A stretch of 64,000 nucleotides of DNA from NCBI RefSeq assembly GCF_028369065.1, contig NZ_JAQNDA010000005.1:227308-291307 (forward strand). Direction: 5' to 3'. The notes beneath the pieces are model-generated. The model searched no databases. It saw only the letters and a program-made list of their open reading frames with translations, and had not been told where the DNA came from. Position numbers and translations under genes: made by a program. Below, piece after piece: positions 1-7,862 of the stretch. The stretch comes from Marinobacter sp. SS21. GTDB lineage: Bacteria; Pseudomonadota; Gammaproteobacteria; Pseudomonadales; Oleiphilaceae. Each line of letters starts with the position of its first letter. Positions within the stretch are counted from its first letter, which is position 1.

Positions 1-956
1 CCATTCGCCAGTACCCCGGTGGTGCCTCCAACCTGACCTACCAGGTGGACTACGGCGAGCGTTCCTACGTGCTACGCCGTCCGCCCTTTGGCACCATCGC
101 CAAATCCGCCCACGACATGCTGCGGGAAGCCCGGGTGATGAAGGCGTTGCGGCCGGTATATCCGTACGTGCCGGACATTGTCTCGATCTGCGACGATCAC
201 GAGGTTCTGGGCTGCGATTTTTACGTCATGGAGCGGTTCAGGGGCATTATCCTGCGGCAGGACTTCCCGGCCGACCTAACCCTCAACGAAGCGGATACCC
301 GCAAGCTGTGCCTGAGTGTCATCGACAAGCTGGTGGAACTGCACCAGGTGGATGCCAAAGCCGCTGGCCTGGACAAACTGGGCAAGGGCGAGGGCTATGT
401 CCAGCGTCAGATCGGTGGCTGGAGCAGCCGTTTCCGCAAGGCCCGTACCGAGGACGTCGGCGACTTTGAGGAGGTGATGGCCTGGCTCGAGCAAAAGATG
501 CCGGCGGATGTGGCCCAGTGCGTCATCCACAACGACTACCGTTTCGATAATGTGGTGCTGAATCCTGATAACCCGTTTGAGGTGGTGGGTGTGCTGGACT
601 GGGAGATGGCCACCATCGGCGATCCGTTGATGGATCTGGGCAACAGTCTGGCCTATTGGATTCAGGCGGACGACGATCCGGAAATGCAGATACTGCGCCG
701 CCAGCCCACCCACCGTCCGGGCATGTTGTCCCGCAAAGAGGTGGTGGATTATTACCTGGAGCGTTCCGGGCTGCAGGTCACCAATTTTGATTTCTACGAG
801 GTGTACGGGCTGTTCCGACTGGCGGTCATCATCCAGCAAATTTATTACCGCTTCTATCACGGCCAGACCAGGGACCAGCGTTTCGCGGGGTTTGGTGAGG
901 CAGCGAATTACCTTGAGCAGCGCTGCCAACACCTGATCCGGGGCAGCGCTTTGTAA
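1..956 (+). CDS. Phosphotransferase family protein (APH/ACAD10-like kinase fold), 5' end outside window
   Basis: The frame is already open at the left edge (codons in the frame of base 3), so the N-terminus is missing. The first visible residues, IRQYPGGASNLTYQVDYG, look like the nucleotide-binding loop that opens this family. Counting from the GTG at 45, the APH-type catalytic loop HNDYRFDN lies at about residues 162-169 and the metal-binding DWE at 185-187. The family is related to the kinase domain of eukaryotic ACAD10/11, which act on 4-hydroxyacyl-CoAs; bacterial members often sit with fatty-acid degradation genes. It overlaps the next gene by one base (TAATG), suggesting translational coupling. 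The substrate is not shown by the sequence. Confidence 0.9.
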   Translation, partial: IRQYPGGASNLTYQVDYGERSYVLRRPPFGTIAKSAHDMLREARVMKALRPVYPYVPDIVSICDDHEVLGCDFYVMERFRGIILRQDFPADLTLNEADTRKLCLSVIDKLVELHQVDAKAAGLDKLGKGEGYVQRQIGGWSSRFRKARTEDVGDFEEVMAWLEQKMPADVAQCVIHNDYRFDNVVLNPDNPFEVVGVLDWEMATIGDPLMDLGNSLAYWIQADDDPEMQILRRQPTHRPGMLSRKEVVDYYLERSGLQVTNFDFYEVYGLFRLAVIIQQIYYRFYHGQTRDQRFAGFGEAANYLEQRCQHLIRGSAL

Positions 957-1645
957 TGGCCACCATCTATCTAATCCGTCATGGCCAGGCCAGCTTCGGC
1001 AAGGACAATTACGACCAGCTGTCCGAGACCGGCTGGCGGCAGGGGCGGGTGCTGGGTCGCTGGCTGGCCGGCAAGATCAGTCCCCAGGTGGTGTTGGGCG
1101 GTTCGTTGGAGCGCCACCGGGAAACGGCTGAAGCCATTGCTAGCGGTTATGGCGGCGACCTCCCAGACATGCAGATCCTGGCCGGACTCAATGAATTCGA
1201 CCACCGCTCGGTCATTGAGGCCTTCCGGCCGGCCTGGGCGGATCGGGCGGTGATGGCGCGGGACCTGTCGGCATTTCCCAAGCCCGCAAAGGCGTTTCAG
1301 GAGGCCTTTGTACAGGCCGTGCAGCGTTGGGCGTCCGGGTTTCATGATCAGGATTACTGCGAGAACTGGCCGGCGTTCCGGCAGCGGGTGCTGGCGGCCC
1401 TGGATCAGCTGATCGAATTCGGCGATGGCGCCGATGTACTGGTGACCACCTCTGGCGGCCCGATCTCGGTCATTGTCCAGGAGTTGCTGGGCCTGACGGA
1501 CGAGAAGGCCCTGCGGCTGAACGAAGTCATCGCCAACACCAGCGTCACCCGGGTGCTGTATTCCGGGGCTCGGCGCAGCCTTTCCGTGTTCAACAATTAC
1601 AGTCACCTGGAAGCGGAAGACCCCGCCCTGGTGACGTTTCGATAA
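956..1645 (+). CDS. Histidine phosphatase family protein (phosphoglycerate mutase fold)
   Basis: 229 residues. The phosphohistidine motif RHG is at residues 8-10 (LIRHGQASFG), at the usual N-terminal place for this superfamily. The second conserved histidine normally lies in a late HGG motif; here the matching stretch reads TTSGGPIS, with serine in its place, so catalysis may be altered or lost. It starts inside the stop region of the kinase-like gene and ends 11 bp before an SDR gene, so the three form one operon. Such trios are seen near acyl-CoA metabolism genes, but the substrate is unknown. Fold assignment is secure; enzymatic activity is not. Confidence 0.88.
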   Translation: MATIYLIRHGQASFGKDNYDQLSETGWRQGRVLGRWLAGKISPQVVLGGSLERHRETAEAIASGYGGDLPDMQILAGLNEFDHRSVIEAFRPAWADRAVMARDLSAFPKPAKAFQEAFVQAVQRWASGFHDQDYCENWPAFRQRVLAALDQLIEFGDGADVLVTTSGGPISVIVQELLGLTDEKALRLNEVIANTSVTRVLYSGARRSLSVFNNYSHLEAEDPALVTFR

Positions 1646-1656
1646 GAGGCAACTCT

Positions 1657-2424
1657 ATGCGTAACAACCTGTTCGATCTTGAAGGCAAGGTGGCCCTGGT
1701 CACCGGTGCCAGTCGTGGTATCGGTGAAAGCATCGCCCGCACTCTGGCCGCTCACGGTGCCCACGTCATTGTCAGCAGCCGCAAGCTTGAGGGCTGTGAG
1801 GCGGTTGCTGCCAGCATCCGGGAAGCCGGTGGCAGCGCCGAGGCGATTGCCTGTCATATTGGTGACATGGAGCAGATCGAAGGGCTGTGGGGGCAGGTTC
1901 AGGAGCGCCATGGCAAGGTCGATATCCTGGTCAACAATGCCGCCGCCAACCCCTATTTCGGGCCGGTGGAGGACACTGACCTGAGCGCCTTCCAGAAAAC
2001 GGTGGACGTGAACATCCGCGGTTATTTCTTTATGTGCGCCCGCGCCGCACAGATGATGAAGCGCCAGGACGGCGGCGCGATCGTCAATGTGGCCTCCGTG
2101 AACGGCGTTAATCCTGGCCATTACCAGGGCATCTACTCCGTCACCAAGGCGGCGGTGATTTCCATGACCAAATCGTTTGCGATGGAACTGGGGCAGCAAA
2201 ATATCCGCGTCAACGCCCTGTTGCCGGGGCTGACGGACACCAAGTTTGCCAGCGCCCTGACCACCAACGACGCCATCAAACAGAAGGCCATGGCCCATAT
2301 CCCCATGAAGCGGGTCGCCGACCCGGACGAGATGGCGGGAACGGTGCTGTATCTGGTGTCTGGTGCCAGCAGTTATACCACCGGCGCCTGTATCAACGCC
2401 GACGGCGGTTATCTGACGGTCTAG
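1657..2424 (+). CDS. SDR family oxidoreductase
   Basis: 255 residues, the usual length for a classical short-chain dehydrogenase/reductase. The cofactor motif TGASRGIG is at residues 16-23, NNAA follows the fourth strand, the catalytic serine is about S147 and the Y160-x-x-x-K164 pair is intact (YSVTK). The C-terminal GGYLTV is typical. A clear ribosome site (AAGAGG) precedes the ATG. It is the last gene of the operon with the kinase-like and histidine-phosphatase-fold genes and is followed by a strong terminator. It probably oxidises or reduces a hydroxyl/keto group of a lipid-like substrate, but this is inference from context. Confidence 0.92.
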   Translation: MRNNLFDLEGKVALVTGASRGIGESIARTLAAHGAHVIVSSRKLEGCEAVAASIREAGGSAEAIACHIGDMEQIEGLWGQVQERHGKVDILVNNAAANPYFGPVEDTDLSAFQKTVDVNIRGYFFMCARAAQMMKRQDGGAIVNVASVNGVNPGHYQGIYSVTKAAVISMTKSFAMELGQQNIRVNALLPGLTDTKFASALTTNDAIKQKAMAHIPMKRVADPDEMAGTVLYLVSGASSYTTGACINADGGYLTV

Positions 2425-2462
2425 CCGTTGGGGGCTAGGGGGAAGGAGAAATAGGAAAAGCA

Positions 2463-2503
2463 AAAATAAGGGGGACGGATCTGAAATCCGTCCCCCTTAT
2501 TTT
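2463..2503. terminator. Bidirectional rho-independent terminator
   Basis: A perfect 18-bp inverted repeat (left arm AAAATAAGGGGGACGGAT, 2463-2480; loop CTGAA; right arm 2486-2503) with an A tract on one side and a T tract on the other. It sits between the convergent SDR and dacB genes and can stop transcription from both. The GGGGACGGAT core resembles dispersed terminator/REP-like repeats of proteobacteria; that resemblance is from memory only. Confidence 0.9.
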
Positions 2504-2516
2504 GATTGCGGTTCGC

Positions 2517-4070
2517 CTATTCGGTCGCTTCCGCCACCTCGGCCTTGGACAGGGTGGTTCCTACCGGTGGCCGGTAATGCAGGGAGTACAGAGCCCGGTC
2601 CAGTATGGCCTGGCCATTCCATGCCGGGTCGTCATTGATCATGCCGACCACCACCCAGGTGTTGTTGGCTTCATCCCGGCTAAAGCCGGCAATGGAGCGG
2701 ACGTTTTCCAGGTAGCCGGTCTTGATCCGGCCCTGACCTTCCATGCCGGTGTTGCGCAGTCGCCGTGCCATGGTGCCGTCCATGGCGATCAGCGGCAGAG
2801 ATGCCATCAGATCGGCAGAAAACGGACTGTTCCAGGCGCTCAAAAGAATCTGGGCGCCCTGGCGGGCGGTGATGCGGCCGTGGCGACTGAGGCCCGCGCC
2901 ATTGTCGATCACCATGCCGGCGGTGTTGATGCCCTTGCTTTCCAACCAGTTATACACGGCGCGAATGCCCGCTGCCCGGTCATCGTCGTCACCTTCTTCC
3001 CGGTTTTCGGCGCCAATGGTCAGCAACAGCTGACGGGCCATGACATTGCTGCTCCATTTGTTGATGTCGCGGATGGTGGTCACCAGATCCGGCGAGGTCA
3101 TGGTCAGGATCAGCCGGGCCTCCTCGGGGGTGACGGCCATGCGGTCTTCGCCCTGCAGGGCAATGCCGAGTTCGGACAACAACGAACGAATGAGGGCGGC
3201 ACTGTATTGCTCCTGGGGCAATAGCGATAGGTAAGCCATGGTGCGACAGCCCTGAGGTAACTGGCCCGTGACGCGCACGGTCACCCGCTGGTCGTCGATA
3301 ATCGGCTTCCAGCTGAAGCGCCGGCGGGACGGGCAGGGCGCTTCGGCCGCAGCGGTTACCCGGTTATCAATCACCACGTTGTCCAGGGCCGGCGAACTCC
3401 AGGCCTGGGTGCCTCGCTCATCGGCTCGCACCTGGAAGTGCACCAGGTTCAGGTTGCTTAAATAGGCCGAGGGTGCCACCAGAAATGGTGCATGAGGGTT
3501 ATCGCCGTTGTCCTCAAAGGCGGGCAGCCCGCCGGAAAGCTGGAACACGCTGCCATCGAGCACCAGATCACCGGTAATGGTGTCGATCCCCATGCCGCGC
3601 AGCTCCCTTAGGGTGCTCCATAGTCGCTCGATGGTGAGCTTGGGATCGCCGCCGAACTCGACGAAGAGATTTCCCTTCAGGGTGCCCCCGGACAGGGTGC
3701 CATCGGTATAGAAACGGGTGTCCCAGCTGTAGGTTGGTCCCAGCAATTCCAGGGCGGCGTAAGTGGTGACCACTTTCATGATGGAGCCGGGGCTCATCTG
3801 CTGGTCAGCGTTGATGTATTGCTCGATGCCCGGGCCATTGAGCGGAATGGCCGCCAGGCTGAATGCCTCCTGACCGCTGAGGGAACGGTCGGCGTAGTCG
3901 CGCATCTGGTTGCTCCAGGTACGTTCCATCGCCGGTTCCGCTGCCAGGGCGTTAGCCGTAGCGGCAGCCAGGCCTAGGGAAATCAGTGGAGCGAGGCTCC
4001 AGCGCTTGCTCCATTGATCGGATCTGGAGGCACCAGATGGGCCTGTCCTTGGAAAAAAACTGCGCAACAT
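2517..4070 (-). CDS. dacB: D-alanyl-D-alanine carboxypeptidase/endopeptidase (PBP4 type)
   Basis: 517 residues, close to the usual size of class C penicillin-binding protein 4. The three active-site motifs of the serine peptidase are all visible: S96-I-M-K99 (SxxK), S340-S-N342 (SxN) and K450-T-G452 (KTG), with the long insertion between the first two that marks the PBP4 family. A basic N-terminus followed by a hydrophobic stretch ending in ANALAAEP is a likely signal peptide, so the enzyme trims or cleaves peptidoglycan cross-links in the periplasm. The predicted start has only a weak ribosome site, and a structured element lies just upstream (4089-4144). Confidence 0.93.
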   Translation of the reverse strand: MLRSFFPRTGPSGASRSDQWSKRWSLAPLISLGLAAATANALAAEPAMERTWSNQMRDYADRSLSGQEAFSLAAIPLNGPGIEQYINADQQMSPGSIMKVVTTYAALELLGPTYSWDTRFYTDGTLSGGTLKGNLFVEFGGDPKLTIERLWSTLRELRGMGIDTITGDLVLDGSVFQLSGGLPAFEDNGDNPHAPFLVAPSAYLSNLNLVHFQVRADERGTQAWSSPALDNVVIDNRVTAAAEAPCPSRRRFSWKPIIDDQRVTVRVTGQLPQGCRTMAYLSLLPQEQYSAALIRSLLSELGIALQGEDRMAVTPEEARLILTMTSPDLVTTIRDINKWSSNVMARQLLLTIGAENREEGDDDDRAAGIRAVYNWLESKGINTAGMVIDNGAGLSRHGRITARQGAQILLSAWNSPFSADLMASLPLIAMDGTMARRLRNTGMEGQGRIKTGYLENVRSIAGFSRDEANNTWVVVGMINDDPAWNGQAILDRALYSLHYRPPVGTTLSKAEVAEATE

Positions 4071-4088
4071 GGTGTCAGTTCCGAGCTT

Positions 4089-4144
4089 GGGAGCCTGAAC
4101 AACTCCGAATGCCAGGAAGGGTCCGGAGTGATTCAGAGGCTCCC
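4089..4144. promoter_or_regulatory. Stem-loop element upstream of dacB
   Basis: GGGAGCC and TGAA (4089-4099) pair with TTCA and GGCTCCC (4132-4144, with a two-base bulge), and inside this ACTCCG (4102-4107) pairs with CGGAGT (4124-4129) around a 16-nt loop. The outer right arm is a copy of the dispersed TTCAGAGGCTCC motif. It lies 19-74 bp before the dacB start codon, so it could be in the 5' leader of that mRNA. Role unknown. Confidence 0.45.
4132..4144 (+). repeat. Dispersed intergenic motif, copy 1 (TTCAGAGGCTCCC)
   Basis: Exact copy of a 12-mer found four times in this window, always between genes. This copy is the right arm of the stem-loop upstream of dacB. Confidence 0.55.
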
Positions 4145-4480
4145 TTGGTAAATGGAGTTCGCTATTGATTTTTACAGTAGCCCATCTTCGCCTTTTATAC
4201 TATGCAGAAAAGTTCTACATGACGTTAAAAAATGCCCCCAGGATCATTGTTTCTATGAGACTTTTGTTTCGCTTTGTAATGGCCTCTTTGGATTCAGTAA
4301 GTTAGCGCTGGTCTCTGTCGATGGGGCGGGGCAGCCGGTGGGTGTGATGGTTCTGACGTGACGCTCCGATGGGCCCCGAAGGCCAATGGCGAGTCCCGGT
4401 CCACAAGGATAATGGTCGCTGTGTGAAATCAATCGCCCATGGTCTAATGGGTACAACGCAGAGATGGAAGGACAGAATCG
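4145..4480. other. Intergenic region between dacB and the GST-like gene
   Basis: About 340 bp between divergent genes. It is more AT-rich around 4152-4270. A sequence TTTACA followed 19 bp later by TATACT (about 4174-4204) is a possible weak promoter on the plus strand. A short open frame of 69 codons (4152-4361) has no ribosome site and no recognisable features, so it is not called as a gene. Confidence 0.4.
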
Positions 4481-5251
4481 ATGTCGAATGCCGTGATTCA
4501 CAACCTCAATATTCTTGGCTCGGTGGCCACTTCCTCCTTGACCGCTTGGCGTGGCTGTCTGGTGGTCAAGTCCGTGCCCCAGCCGGAAAAACCGTTGATC
4601 CTCTACGATATGGAGGCTTGTCCGTACTGTCGTCGGGTGCGGGAAGCACTCTCTGCCTTACAGCTGGATGTGGAAATCCGTCCTTGTCCGAAAGGCGGCA
4701 AAAGCTTTCGTCAGGATGCGGAAGCCCTGGGCGGCAAGCAGCAATTTCCGATGCTGGTGGACGAAAACACCGGCAAAGCCCTGTATGAGTCCACCGATAT
4801 TGTGACTTACCTGTTCCAGCAATACGCCAATCGCGGGGTGCCGGGCTTGTACCGTAGCCGGGTGTACCAGCCCTTGTTGAGTTCGCTGGCCTCTGCCGCC
4901 AGTGGCCTGCGGGGCCTGCGGGCGAAGTCGGCCCGTCGGCCGGAGCAGCCGCTGCACTTGTGGAGTTTTGAAGGCAGTCCCTTCTCACGGCTGGTGCGTG
5001 AGCGCCTGTGCGAGTACGAAATCCCCTACACCCTGCATAACATCGGCAAGGAGCACTGGACCGAGGTGGGACCGGCACGGCAGCGTCTCAAGCCAGGGCC
5101 TTACGAGCCCAAGGCCGGTGGCAAGCGCGACGAGTTCTTCCAGAAGCACCAGCGGGTGCAGGTGCCCTACCTGGAAGACCCGAACACCGGTGAGGGGCTG
5201 TTTGAATCCGCCGCTATCCTGCAGTACCTGGATCGTACCTACGGCGCCTGA
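4481..5251 (+). CDS. Glutathione S-transferase N-terminal domain protein with two thioredoxin-fold domains
   Basis: 256 residues. Two GST-N/glutaredoxin-like domains lie in tandem: the first carries C47-P-Y-C50 in LYDMEACPYCRRVREAL followed by the cis-proline region FPMLVD and an ESTDIV motif; the second begins at about residue 157 with LWSFEGSPFSRLVRE, has serines in place of the cysteines, and again ends in VPYLEDP and ESAAILQYL. No all-alpha GST C-terminal domain is seen. AAGGA lies 8 bases before the ATG. The protein may be a glutathione-dependent thiol enzyme, with the second domain as a binding partner; the substrate is unknown. Confidence 0.85.
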   Translation: MSNAVIHNLNILGSVATSSLTAWRGCLVVKSVPQPEKPLILYDMEACPYCRRVREALSALQLDVEIRPCPKGGKSFRQDAEALGGKQQFPMLVDENTGKALYESTDIVTYLFQQYANRGVPGLYRSRVYQPLLSSLASAASGLRGLRAKSARRPEQPLHLWSFEGSPFSRLVRERLCEYEIPYTLHNIGKEHWTEVGPARQRLKPGPYEPKAGGKRDEFFQKHQRVQVPYLEDPNTGEGLFESAAILQYLDRTYGA

Positions 5252-5257
5252 AGCCGC

Positions 5258-6067
5258 TCAATCCCAGGGTGGGGCGAAGTCCGGATTGGCAATCCTTTCG
5301 CCCCGGTCCAGCCGGTCGATGGAGATCAACTCTTCCGGTGTCAGCACGATCTGCAGGGCGTCCAGATTGGCCTTGAGGTGCTCGGGCCGAGTGGACGATG
5401 GAATGGGCACGATCCCCCGGGATGCCACCCAGGCGATGGCCACTTCCGCTGCGGTCACTCCGTGCTGGCGGGCAATGCCCTGCAGGCATTCGTCCTCCAT
5501 CACCCGGCCGACAGCCAGGGGCATGTAGCCGGTCACAGTGATGCCGAGGGTTTGGGCGTGGTCCACGACCTTGCGATTGGCCAGGAACGGATGAACTTCA
5601 ATCTGGTTGGTGAAGATCGGAGTTTCACCGAGGATATCCCGGGCCAGGTCCATCTGGGCGATGGTGAAGTTGGACACGCCTATGTGTGTGGTCAGGCCAT
5701 CGCGCTGAGCGTCCTGCAGGGCGGTGAGGTAGTCGGCCATGGGCACGTCATCGTTGGGTGACGGCCAATGCACCAGTGCCAGGTCGACGTGGTCGGTTTT
5801 CAGCCGTTGAAGGCTTTGCTTGAGACTGTGCATCAGCTTCGAGCGGTGCAGGTTATCGTGCCAGATCTTGGTGGTAATAAAGATCTCGCGACGGGGAATG
5901 CCGCTGGACGTGATGCCATCGCCGACTTCCGCTTCGTTCTGGTACATCTGGGCGGTATCGATGTGTCGATAGCCGAGGGAAAGCGCTATCTTGACCGCGT
6001 CCCTGGCGATATCGCCGGTCAGCCGAAAGGTCCCTATCCCAATGGGCGGAAGTGCGTCGAATGCCAT
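5258..6067 (-). CDS. dkgB: Aldo/keto reductase (2,5-diketo-D-gluconate reductase type)
   Basis: 269 residues. The aldo/keto reductase tetrad is complete: D37 and Y42 (HIDTAQMYQNE), K67 (TTKIW) and H100 (LVHWP). The short length and sequence are closest to DkgB, an NADPH-dependent reductase of diketogluconate and small carbonyl compounds such as methylglyoxal. It converges on the GST-like gene with 6 bp between stop codons. The symbol is by resemblance; the true substrate may be another aldehyde. Confidence 0.85.
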   Translation of the reverse strand: MAFDALPPIGIGTFRLTGDIARDAVKIALSLGYRHIDTAQMYQNEAEVGDGITSSGIPRREIFITTKIWHDNLHRSKLMHSLKQSLQRLKTDHVDLALVHWPSPNDDVPMADYLTALQDAQRDGLTTHIGVSNFTIAQMDLARDILGETPIFTNQIEVHPFLANRKVVDHAQTLGITVTGYMPLAVGRVMEDECLQGIARQHGVTAAEVAIAWVASRGIVPIPSSTRPEHLKANLDALQIVLTPEELISIDRLDRGERIANPDFAPPWD

Positions 6068-6219
6068 AGTGACCTCCAGAGAAATCGCAACGGTTGTTCT
6101 ATACGGTGGTACTTCTGCGGTAGTTCTTCAAGTATCCAGCGGGTATCATTTTCGCTCGCTTTGGCGGCTGGCACGCAGCCCGCTGACCCCGCCCACATAC
6201 CTGACTGATGAGGACGAAT

Positions 6220-6633
6220 ATGCTGACCGGCCACTGCCTTTGCGGCACCGTCAAATTTGAGTACCAGGGGCCGCTCGGGCCGATCTCTCTGTGTCATTGT
6301 AGCCAGTGCCGCCGCGCCCAGGGCAATGCCTTTTCTGCCAGTGCACCGGTGCAGAAAGTCCATTTCCAGGTCACCTCGGGTGAAGAACAGATCCGCGAAT
6401 TTGAATCACGGCCGGGCAAATACCGGGCCTTCTGCGTTAATTGCGGCAGCCCGCTGTACAGCCGGGTGGATGCCATCCCCGGTATCCTGCGCCTGCGAGT
6501 GGGGGTGATCGATGGCCCTCTGGGCAAGGGGCCGGCCGCCCACATCTACGTCGGCTCCAAGTCCGACTGGTTCCCGATCACCGACGACATTCCCCAGTAC
6601 GACAAAACCGAAAGGACCAACGATCCTCACTGA
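6220..6633 (+). CDS. GFA family zinc-binding protein (DUF636)
   Basis: 137 residues from the ATG at 6220, chosen because AGGA lies 5 bases before it; an ATG at 6208 in the same frame has no ribosome site. The zinc-binding cysteines of the glutathione-dependent formaldehyde-activating family are present: GHCLCG near the start, CHCSQCRR about residues 26-33, and FCVNCGSPLY near residue 70. Most members have no proven reaction; the name comes from Gfa of Paracoccus. It overlaps the convergent sugar dehydrogenase gene by 7 bp at the 3' end. A second, distinct GFA gene is at 15567. Confidence 0.88.
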   Translation: MLTGHCLCGTVKFEYQGPLGPISLCHCSQCRRAQGNAFSASAPVQKVHFQVTSGEEQIREFESRPGKYRAFCVNCGSPLYSRVDAIPGILRLRVGVIDGPLGKGPAAHIYVGSKSDWFPITDDIPQYDKTERTNDPH

Positions 6634-7748
6634 GGCAATAGCCTCAGGACCTCACCGTCCCGCTCGTCGGTCAGCAGCCAGAGCACGCCATCCGGCCCCA
6701 TGCGGACATCGCGGATGCGTTTGCCGAACTCGCGCAGCAGGTCCTCCTCTTCCACCACCTGGCCATCGTGAATTTTCAGGCGTACCAGCTTCTGCAGCTT
6801 GAGCGCGCCGACGAACAGGTCGCCCTGCCAGTCGGGCACCTCAGTGCCGGTGTAAAAGGCCATGCCGGAAGGCGCAATGGATGGATCCCAGTAATGCAGG
6901 GGCTGGGCCATGCCAGGCATGGCGGTCTGGTCGGTGATGGGTAGGCCCGAGTAGCCGATACCATAGGTAATGACCGGCCAGCCGTAGTTGGTGCCCGCCG
7001 TAAGGACGTTGATTTCGTCACCGCCACGGGGCCCATGCTCATGGGACCAGATCTCGCCGGTTTCCGGATGACGGGTCAGGCCCTGGATATTGCGGTTGCC
7101 GTAGGTGAAGAGCGTGGGTCGGAACTGCGGGCGTTGAAGAAACGGATTGCCCGGGGCCGGGTCGCCGTCAATGGTCAGGCGGTGGACGCCGCCGGCGTCG
7201 TCATTGGTAGCCTGGGCCCTGGGCCGGTCGCCACGGTCTCCCACCGCAACGTAGAGGTAGCCGTCGGCATCGAACACCATACGGCCGCCAAAATGACGGC
7301 TGGTGCCGGAACGGGGCAGGGCCTCGAAGATAACCCGCACATCCTCCAGTCGGTCGCCGGTGAACCGGGCGCGGCTGACCCGGGTAGTCTTACCCTGGTC
7401 GTTCCCGTGAGCATAGCTGAGGAACAGCAAACGGTTATCGGCAAAATCCGGATGCAGTACCACCTCCAGCAAACCGCCCTGGCCGGCGACCGTCGCTGTT
7501 GGGACGCCTGCGACGGGCACTGGCTCCAGCTGGCCGGCGCGAATCAACCGGAGACGGCCCTCCCGCTCCGTTACCAGCAGCGAGCCATCCGGCAGAAAGG
7601 CCAGGCTCCAGGGGTGTTGCAGGCCGCCGGCGACGGTTTCCAGCCGGAAACTGGTCCGCTCGGAATGGTAGACCTCCGGCGCGGCGCCGCAGGCCAGAGT
7701 CAGGCTGAGCGCGGCGCCTGCGATGGCGGCTTTGACAGTGCGCAACAT
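6627..7748 (-). CDS. PQQ-dependent sugar dehydrogenase (glucose/sorbosone dehydrogenase family), exported
   Basis: 373 residues from the ATG at 7748, which has a strong GGAGG ribosome site 6 bases upstream; an in-frame codon 27 residues earlier lacks one. The N-terminus is a signal peptide (LRTVKAAIAGAALSLTLACG) with a lipobox-like cysteine at 20, although threonine at -3 is unusual. Hallmarks of the six-bladed propeller family are clear: HPWSLAFLPDGSLLVTEREG early and EHGPRGGDEINV in the middle. Homologues (YliI/Asd) are periplasmic or outer-membrane quinoproteins oxidising aldose sugars. No PQQ synthesis gene is in the window. Confidence 0.9.
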   Translation of the reverse strand: MLRTVKAAIAGAALSLTLACGAAPEVYHSERTSFRLETVAGGLQHPWSLAFLPDGSLLVTEREGRLRLIRAGQLEPVPVAGVPTATVAGQGGLLEVVLHPDFADNRLLFLSYAHGNDQGKTTRVSRARFTGDRLEDVRVIFEALPRSGTSRHFGGRMVFDADGYLYVAVGDRGDRPRAQATNDDAGGVHRLTIDGDPAPGNPFLQRPQFRPTLFTYGNRNIQGLTRHPETGEIWSHEHGPRGGDEINVLTAGTNYGWPVITYGIGYSGLPITDQTAMPGMAQPLHYWDPSIAPSGMAFYTGTEVPDWQGDLFVGALKLQKLVRLKIHDGQVVEEEDLLREFGKRIRDVRMGPDGVLWLLTDERDGEVLRLLPQ

Positions 7749-7862
7749 GGTGAGCCTCCGCTCATGGACGGAATGGGCCAGCTCCACTCCGGCAGGCATG
7801 TTTGAGACAAGCCGGCGTGTTTGAGACAAGATAGCACCCTCGGGGGGACACTCCCAGTCGGT

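Noticed and set aside
4152..4361. 69-codon frame upstream of the GST-like gene
   Set aside because: No ribosome site, low similarity to any protein type, lies in an AT-rich promoter-like region.
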